Source: NIOZ-UU35 sp964344175 (GTDB lineage Bacteria; Chloroflexota; Anaerolineae; Anaerolineales; UBA11858). From it: DNA of 18,375 nt. Positions 13,856 to 18,375 of this stretch are shown one piece after another. The stretch is from contig CAYFMI010000083.1 in the NCBI GenBank assembly GCA_964344175.1, forward strand, positions 1 through 18,375. The letters are read 5' to 3'. The translations under genes were made by a program, and so were the position numbers. Each line of letters opens with the position of its first letter. Within the stretch, counting starts at the first letter, position 1. The notes under the pieces are model-generated. The model worked only from the letters and a program-made list of their open reading frames with translations, was not told the DNA's origin and ran no database searches.

Positions 13856-15208
13856 TCACATTTCTATCACCAGCGGACGTTCGACTACGCCCGTCAGGTC
13901 GTAGGCCATTGCGCCGGTAATGCGGATAGGCAGCATTGTGCCTACCGGGATTTCTTCTTCGACGATGACCATGCCGTCAATTTCGGGGGCGTCGCGGTAG
14001 CTGCGCCCCAGCGAGAGGCCATCGCCGTGCCCCTCGATGAGTACATCCAGGGTTTGGTTAACAAAACTCTGGTTGCGCGCCAGCGAGATATTCTGCTGCA
14101 ACTCCATAAGTTGTTCCCAGCGGGCTTGTTTTACATCTTCAGAGATGGGGTCGCCCAGCGGTTCGCTGGTTGTGCCCGATTCAAACGAAAACTGGAAAGC
14201 CCCCACGCGGTCGAAACGCATTTCCTCAATGAAGTCTAGCAGGGTTTGGAACTCGCTCTCGGTTTCACCGGGGTAGCCGACGATGAAGGTCGTGCGCAGG
14301 GCCAGATCAGGGATGGCGGCGCGCATTTTCTTTAGGGTGCGGTAGACCCAGTCGATATTGGCCGGGCGGCGCATGCGGCGCAGGGTGTCGGGATGGGCGT
14401 GCTGGAGGGGCATATCCAAATAGGGCACTACCTGCTCGTTTGTCGCCATGACGTCGATAAGTTCGTCGGTGACATAGCCGGGATAGGCGTACAAAATGCG
14501 CAACCAGGGCACTTCGGGGACGGCGGCGCTGAGTTCTTCGAGCAGGTGCGCCAGCCCGTTTTTAAGACCCAGGTCATGCCCGTAATCGGTAGTGTCCTGG
14601 GCAATCAAATTGATCTCGTACACCCCCATTTTTTGTAGGGCGCGGGCATCGGCTACAATGGCTTCGATAGGGCGGCTGACGGCAGTGCCTTTAATCAGCG
14701 GGATGGCGCAAAACGCGCACGGACGGCGGCAGCCATCGGCAATTTTGATATACGCGCTGGCTCCCTGCACATTGATGCGCTGAGTCCCGGCGTCGTCACG
14801 GCCTACGGTGGGCGCATCGGGGATGTGGTACACAGGTTGGGGGTGGCGGCTGCCGCGCAGACGTTGAATGACATCGAGAATGTCCATCCAGCGTCGGGTT
14901 CCGAGGATGCCGTCGATACCGGGAACCTGGTTGGCGACTTGTTCGCCATAGCGCTGGGTCAGACAGCCTGCAGCGATCAAAACCTGACCGGTCTGTTTTT
15001 GGGCCGCAAAATCGCGCAAAGCGTTGAGTGATTCTTCTTTGGCGGGGCCGATGAATCCACAGGTGTTAACGATGATGACCTCAGCTTCACCGGGTTCATC
15101 GGTGGGGGCGTAGGCGTCTTTCATTAACAATTGCGCCATCGAATCGGAATCGACCGTATTCTTGGCGCATCCTAGTGACAATAAATGGAAGGTTTTGGAT
15201 TGTGGCAT
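13856..15208 (-). CDS. rimO: Ribosomal protein uS12 methylthiotransferase RimO
   Basis: A radical-SAM enzyme that adds a methylthio group to a conserved aspartate of ribosomal protein uS12, using two iron-sulfur clusters. The 450 residues show the UPF0004 domain with cluster cysteines C14 (SLGCAKNTVDSD), C50 (VNTCGF) and C82 (AAGCLTQRY). The radical-SAM motif follows in DGCRRPCAFCAIPLIKG with C159, C163 and C166. The TRAM-like C-terminal region (about 380-447) ends the protein. SLGCAKN with a short second domain distinguishes it from the tRNA enzyme MiaB. Its ATG lies only three bases after the stop of the RodZ-like gene and its own stop abuts or overlaps the next gene, so the three form one tight operon. 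Confidence 0.96.
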   Translation of the reverse strand: MPQSKTFHLLSLGCAKNTVDSDSMAQLLMKDAYAPTDEPGEAEVIIVNTCGFIGPAKEESLNALRDFAAQKQTGQVLIAAGCLTQRYGEQVANQVPGIDGILGTRRWMDILDVIQRLRGSRHPQPVYHIPDAPTVGRDDAGTQRINVQGASAYIKIADGCRRPCAFCAIPLIKGTAVSRPIEAIVADARALQKMGVYEINLIAQDTTDYGHDLGLKNGLAHLLEELSAAVPEVPWLRILYAYPGYVTDELIDVMATNEQVVPYLDMPLQHAHPDTLRRMRRPANIDWVYRTLKKMRAAIPDLALRTTFIVGYPGETESEFQTLLDFIEEMRFDRVGAFQFSFESGTTSEPLGDPISEDVKQARWEQLMELQQNISLARNQSFVNQTLDVLIEGHGDGLSLGRSYRDAPEIDGMVIVEEEIPVGTMLPIRITGAMAYDLTGVVERPLVIEM

Positions 15209-15211
15209 AGA

Positions 15212-16468
15212 TTATGGGTTTGGCGTCGGCGAAGGGACAGCCGTTCTGCGCGGGGTGCGCGTGGGCGTTGGCGAAATTGTTGGTGTTGGAGTCAGCAACC
15301 CGCCACCGGACAAAATCACATTGACAACTTCGCCATACAAGCCCAGCGCCCCGATGGTTTCTCCATTGTAAGTGACATAGAGCGCGGCGGCGTTACCGGT
15401 AAGTATTTCGACACTTTCTTCTCCGGCGAAGGCGTAGATCTCTCCGTTTTTGACGCGTCCGTTGAATTGAATTTCACCATCGACAATGATGCGCATGAAA
15501 GCGCGTTGATGGACAGCAATTTGTACTTGAGCCGCGCCTTCGAGGGCTTCGATAGCTTGCGGCTCAGGGTTTTCAGCTAAATTCTCTCCACCTGCTGCGG
15601 CATTGGCGGCTTCTTCAAGGGGGGATGGAATTGTTGCGGTGGGACTGGGTTCGATGGTGGGTGTGGCAGATGGCAGCAGGACGTCGGCAATGGAGGGGGG
15701 GGTGGGCTGCGGTTCTTGAGCGGCACGTGTCGCGGCAATTTTTGCCCCGGCCCACATCGCGAAGACCAGCAAGCCAACGATAATCGTCCCTCCGATGAAG
15801 ATGTCTCTGGAAAAGATACGCCGAAAGAGACTGATTCCCTGGAGCGGCTCCCGATTGGCACGGGCAGGACGCGCATTTTGCTCTTGACGCTGACGGAGTT
15901 GGAATTGCAGGTTTTCGGCAAAACGCAGCAACATAGGTTCAGGATCCAGCCCCAGGAAGGCAGCATAATTCTTCAACATGCCGGTTCCCTGAACGGTGGA
16001 GGGCAGGGCCTCCATATCGCCGCGTTCGAGGGCTTTCAAATAATGCAGGCGCAGATGGGTGTGGCGTTCGACATCTTCCAGCGAAAGCCCCAAAAGTTCG
16101 CGTTGATGCTTGAGGCTTTCCCCAACGGTTTCGAGGTTGGCCTCGGCCTTGCTTTTGGGAGTTTCTGGGATTGGGTTGTCTTCAGGGGGGAGGGACTGTG
16201 GATCGTTTGGCTCATCCGGGGGCATCAGTGCCAGCAGGGCATCCCGCTCAAGAGCATCGAAGAGCGGCGCTGTGTCAATGCGCAGGTAACTGGCATATAA
16301 GCGTAAAAAGCCGCGCATTTGCACCTTCGATGGGAGTACGTCGAATTGCCCATCTTCCATGGCACGCAAATAGTGCAGCCGGATGTGCGTTTCGGCTGCT
16401 GCCTGTTCGAGACTCAGTTCTAAGGCCTGGCGTGCCTGACGGAGTTTTTTGCCAACTGCCGCGCTCAT
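15212..16468 (-). CDS. RodZ-like membrane protein with duplicated HTH domain
   Basis: A membrane-anchored protein of 418 residues of the RodZ type, which links the cytoskeleton to cell-wall growth in rod-shaped bacteria. It has two HTH_25-type domains in tandem (about 4-73 and 115-185) instead of one. LSLEQAAAETHIRLHYLRAM is closely echoed by LSLEDVERHTHLRLHYLKAL. A linker, one transmembrane helix (about 223-242), a Thr/Pro/Ser-rich spacer (254-285), a DUF4115-like beta domain (about 313-388) and a Thr-Pro-rich tail (392-418) follow. A direct DNA-binding regulator role is less likely because of the membrane helix. ATG 16468 has no ribosome site; TATAAT ends six bases before it, which suggests a leaderless mRNA. 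First gene of the operon with rimO and the bisphosphate nucleotidase. Confidence 0.88.
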   Translation of the reverse strand: MSAAVGKKLRQARQALELSLEQAAAETHIRLHYLRAMEDGQFDVLPSKVQMRGFLRLYASYLRIDTAPLFDALERDALLALMPPDEPNDPQSLPPEDNPIPETPKSKAEANLETVGESLKHQRELLGLSLEDVERHTHLRLHYLKALERGDMEALPSTVQGTGMLKNYAAFLGLDPEPMLLRFAENLQFQLRQRQEQNARPARANREPLQGISLFRRIFSRDIFIGGTIIVGLLVFAMWAGAKIAATRAAQEPQPTPPSIADVLLPSATPTIEPSPTATIPSPLEEAANAAAGGENLAENPEPQAIEALEGAAQVQIAVHQRAFMRIIVDGEIQFNGRVKNGEIYAFAGEESVEILTGNAAALYVTYNGETIGALGLYGEVVNVILSGGGLLTPTPTISPTPTRTPRRTAVPSPTPNP

Positions 16469-16474
16469 AGGGCT

Positions 16475-16480
16475 ATTATA
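16475..16480 (-). promoter_or_regulatory. -10 box implying a leaderless RodZ-like operon mRNA
   Basis: The minus strand reads TATAAT with six bases between it and ATG 16468, so transcription should start at the A of the ATG. Its -35 area overlaps the T-tract of the rplI terminator (16495-16500) and has no good hexamer. Terminator and promoter are packed within about 60 bp. Confidence 0.6.
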
Positions 16481-16494
16481 CAGGATGTGCGAAT

Positions 16495-16529
16495 AAAAAA
16501 GCCTGGGGAATTCGGTCTTACCCCAGGCT
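16495..16529 (-). terminator. Intrinsic terminator of rplI
   Basis: Read on the minus strand, AGCCTGGGG (16529-16521) pairs perfectly with CCCCAGGCT (16508-16500) around a 12-base loop and is followed by a run of T. It lies 27 bp past the rplI stop and 27 bp before the RodZ-like start codon. Confidence 0.92.
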
Positions 16530-16555
16530 GGTTGGTGTGCAGAAAGAAAGCAGGC

Positions 16556-17179
16556 CTACTCGGAGGGGGCTTCCTCTTCGGAGGCGGCAGCGTCTTCAAC
16601 AGGCGCTTCAACTTCGAGGTCGTCCTGAATTTCTACTTCGTATTCCATCTCAGGTTGTTGTTCAATGTCGATCTCGCCAGCTTCAATTGCTTCGGCCAAT
16701 TCATCGGCCTCTTCAATGGCGGCTTCTGGCGTTTCGCCTTCGCGGTAGACGATCACGTTGATCTCGGGAACCAGATCTACGGTCAAGCGGATGTTGATGG
16801 GGTGCTTGCCGATCACGCGCAAAGGTTGGGCATCAATTTGCCGATGGCTGATTTCGACACCCAGCTCTTTAGTAAGCTCTTCGGCGATCATGCGCGTGTT
16901 GACCGAACCATATAAGCGCCCGGTTTCGCTGGCGCGCACCGGGAAGTTGAGCGTAACACCCTGCATTTGTTCGGCCAGCCCGCTCATTTCTTCGTTGAGG
17001 ATGGCGCGCTGCTTGTCAGCTTCGGTGCGGATGTGGTCAACCTGGTTGAGCGCCCCCGGCGTAGCCAGCACGGCCATCCCCTGGGGGATTAAATAGTTGC
17101 GGCCGTATCCATTGGCGACTTTCTTAACGTCACCGGCACGGCCGAGTTTGTACACGTCTTTCAGTAGGAGAACTTTCAT
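16556..17179 (-). CDS. rplI: 50S ribosomal protein bL9 with acidic C-terminal extension
   Basis: Large-subunit ribosomal protein bL9. The N-terminal RNA-binding domain is clear: MKVLLLKDVYKLGRAGDV, then VANGYGRNYLIPQGMA. A connecting helix and a C-terminal domain with LYGSVNTRMIAEEL and KHPIN follow. It has 207 residues against about 150 usually; from about residue 147 the extra 60 are strongly acidic (many Glu and Asp), ending SEEEAPSE. The start ATG 17179 is set by the family N-terminus; the frame is open 17 codons further but without similarity. GAAAGGG lies about nine bases upstream. It has its own promoter (17242-17270) and terminator, and is not next to rpsF, ssb or rpsR as in many bacteria. 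Confidence 0.95.
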   Translation of the reverse strand: MKVLLLKDVYKLGRAGDVKKVANGYGRNYLIPQGMAVLATPGALNQVDHIRTEADKQRAILNEEMSGLAEQMQGVTLNFPVRASETGRLYGSVNTRMIAEELTKELGVEISHRQIDAQPLRVIGKHPINIRLTVDLVPEINVIVYREGETPEAAIEEADELAEAIEAGEIDIEQQPEMEYEVEIQDDLEVEAPVEDAAASEEEAPSE

Positions 17180-17207
17180 TTGTTCAAGCCCTTTCGTAGA
17201 GTGATGT

Positions 17208-17234
17208 CTCGGGCGAAGGGTACAACGCACCGAG
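17208..17234 (-). promoter_or_regulatory. Stem-loop at the 5' end of the rplI leader
   Basis: CTCGG (17208-17212) and CCGAG (17230-17234) can pair at the very start of the predicted 56-nt rplI leader. It might be a site for ribosomal-protein feedback control, but five pairs with a long loop is weak evidence. Confidence 0.25.
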
Positions 17235-17241
17235 CGGGGCG

Positions 17242-17270
17242 ATTTTACCAGAGGAGGCGGGGTGAGTCAA
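17242..17270 (-). promoter_or_regulatory. Strong promoter of rplI
   Basis: On the minus strand TTGACT (17270-17265) and TAAAAT (17247-17242) are 17 bp apart, 10 of 12 consensus positions. The predicted start is near 17235, giving a leader of about 56 nt. Confidence 0.8.
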
Positions 17271-17292
17271 CGAGTATGCGAATTGCGCTCAC

Positions 17293-17384
17293 GGCTTTCT
17301 AAAAGTCATGCCGGGGCAGGGATTTACCGCAGAGTGCGCGCACTCTGCGGTAAAATGGCTTTCTGTTTTGACTTTTAGAAGGCC
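17293..17384. repeat. Nested inverted repeat with a 32-bp perfect palindrome
   Basis: The centre, 17323-17354, is perfectly self-complementary: TTTACCGCAGAGTGCG followed by its exact reverse complement. Around it, 16-bp arms at 17293-17308 and 17369-17384 are inverted with 15 of 16 matches (the mismatch could be a G-U pair in RNA). TTGCGCT stands on both sides (17283-17289 and 17391-17397). It lies between the aldo/keto reductase stop and the rplI promoter, has no T-tract, and may be a MITE-like insertion that also separates the two transcription units. Confidence 0.75.
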
Positions 17385-17417
17385 CTGGAGTTGCGCTTTA
17401 CTACTGGGAAGATGATC

Positions 17418-18272
17418 TTATGCGAATAAGGGTTCGAAGGTTGTCGCGCGCTCAATCAATTGGTCTTGTGCGGAGGCGCTCATAGGGGTGAAGTTTTGAC
17501 AGGCTTCGAGTACCCGCGGTAGGAGGCGCGTATCGCCGACCGTGCAGATTCCGGTGATATCTTGCGAGAGGGCGAAATCAACCGCTTGCTGGATGATGTC
17601 CATTTTTTCGAAGGGCTGGTACCAGGTGGTATGGGTCTTGGGTTGCTCCCCCCAGGGGCCTCGGCATATTGATTTGATAATCATCGTGCCTACGTCCCGC
17701 TCCCGGCAGAGGCGCAGTAATTCTTCGGTGTTTTCACGGTACTCGGGGTTGGCGTATTGCACAAAGTTAATCGGGAAGAGTACGCTGTCGAAATCGAATC
17801 GATTGAGCGCTTCGATAAAAACGGCTGGCGACTCAACCCCGTGCCCGGTAATGCCGATGAAGCGGGTCAGGCCCTCGGCGCGCGCCTGGATGATGGCATC
17901 CAATGCCCCGCCCTTGCGGGTGGCCTGGTCGAGTTCGTCCATATTGGTAATGGCATGGATTTGATAGAGATCGAATGACTCTACCTGTAACAACTCCAAC
18001 GAGCGACGCAGTTCTGCCGCAGCAGTTTCTTGCATGCGTTCCATAGTCTTGCATCCCAGGAAGAATTGCTGGCGAATGCGCGGCATCCACGGCCCGAGCA
18101 ATTTTTCGGCCATGCCATACGACGGGGCAACATCAATATGATTGACGCCTGCGGCGATCATCTGCTCGATGGCGGCGTCGGCTTCGCCCTGGGGCATCTC
18201 CCATAATGCCGCCGCGCCAAAGATGGCGACGGTGCTCATATGCCCGGTGCGTCCAAAGCGGCGTTTTTGCAT
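17418..18272 (-). CDS. Aldo/keto reductase family oxidoreductase
   Basis: A single-domain TIM-barrel oxidoreductase of 284 residues that would reduce carbonyl compounds with NADPH or NADH in the cytoplasm. The catalytic tetrad is visible: Asp47 and Tyr52 in NHIDVAPSYG, Lys75 in LGCKT and His106 in LYQIHAI. IKSICRGPW near 199-207 and the later GICTVGDTRLL match the cofactor-binding end of the barrel. It resembles the broad group of predicted aldo/keto reductases of the YajO/Tas-like kind; the substrate is unknown. ATG 18272 has an excellent AGGAGA about eight bases upstream. A TATAAT at 18352-18347 would give a leader of about 68 nt. It stands alone, followed by the nested palindrome. Confidence 0.9.
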   Translation of the reverse strand: MQKRRFGRTGHMSTVAIFGAAALWEMPQGEADAAIEQMIAAGVNHIDVAPSYGMAEKLLGPWMPRIRQQFFLGCKTMERMQETAAAELRRSLELLQVESFDLYQIHAITNMDELDQATRKGGALDAIIQARAEGLTRFIGITGHGVESPAVFIEALNRFDFDSVLFPINFVQYANPEYRENTEELLRLCRERDVGTMIIKSICRGPWGEQPKTHTTWYQPFEKMDIIQQAVDFALSQDITGICTVGDTRLLPRVLEACQNFTPMSASAQDQLIERATTFEPLFA

Positions 18273-18346
18273 GGGTATTCTCCTGATAGTTAGTTGTTTG
18301 TGGAAAATTAAAAGAACTTATCTAAATGGTACTCTCGCTAAATTAG

Positions 18347-18352
18347 ATTATA
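18347..18352 (-). promoter_or_regulatory. Possible -10 box of the aldo/keto reductase gene
   Basis: TATAAT on the minus strand about 75 bp before the ATG; the -35 region reaches the window edge and is not convincing. The same A+T-rich stretch also reads TATAAT on the plus strand (18349-18354). ATCTAA (18320-18325) and TTAGAT (18343-18348) form a small inverted repeat just downstream of it. Confidence 0.35.
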
Positions 18353-18375
18353 ATAGTCCTCGAGAAAGAACGGAG

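Noticed and set aside
15716..16300. 194-codon frame antisense to the RodZ-like gene
   Set aside because: The opposite strand encodes clear HTH and membrane domains; this is a shadow of high-G+C codon structure.
16487..16915. 142-codon frame antisense to rplI
   Set aside because: It crosses the rplI terminator and mirrors the bL9 acidic tail; no independent support.
1..18375. CRISPR array, tRNA, rRNA, phage or defence genes
   Set aside because: No regularly spaced repeats, no cloverleaf-like sequences and no matching protein families were seen; the repeats present are isolated hairpin elements.

Overview
The window looks like a chromosomal segment from a Chloroflexota bacterium, most likely of the Anaerolineae. 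That is inferred from the gene types: a MalT-like STAND ATPase, RNase J, an F420-dependent luciferase-like oxidoreductase of the MSMEG_2256 type, an M42 aminopeptidase, Thr-Pro-rich spacers in membrane-anchored proteins, and a RodZ-like protein with two HTH domains. Nothing here identifies a species. I see no phage, conjugation, defence or CRISPR genes. Most genes are ordinary housekeeping genes, and the more unusual signals are between genes.

Layout. 50-2641 (-): large MalT-like ATPase/TPR protein without a recognisable C-terminal LuxR DNA-binding domain, visibly more A+T-rich than the rest. 2642-3282: gene-free leader with a near-consensus promoter, a terminator about 80 nt downstream and two further repeated stem-loop units. 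3283-4917 (+): RNase J. 4962-6677 (-): F420-dependent oxidoreductase followed by protein-isoaspartate methyltransferase. 6678-7031: divergent control region with several inverted repeats. 7032-7589 (+): small secreted Gly-rich protein, ended by a long two-way terminator. 7661-9181 (-): thioesterase then M42 peptidase. 9292-10791 (+): membrane-anchored TPR protein, directly abutted by a CopD-like membrane protein. 10953-12461 (-): GT39-like membrane glycosyltransferase. 12843-16468 (-): RodZ-like protein, rimO and a bisphosphate nucleotidase in one tight operon. 16556-17179 (-): rplI alone with its own promoter and terminator. 17418-18272 (-): aldo/keto reductase.

The genes do not form one pathway. 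Local links are RNA turnover (RNase J under a complex leader), translation (rimO modifies ribosomal protein uS12; rplI encodes bL9), protein repair (pcm) and cell envelope or shape (RodZ-like, GT39-like, TPR).

The best leads are: (1) the RNase J leader, with a short RNA or attenuator and duplicated stem-loop units; (2) a family of small non-coding repeats sharing a GAGCGGAG...AGTCGAA core, two copies with terminal inverted repeats and one flanked by a 10-bp direct repeat; (3) a separate nested palindrome between rplI and the aldo/keto reductase; (4) two genes with TATAAT placed exactly so that transcription should start at the A of the start codon, suggesting leaderless mRNAs.
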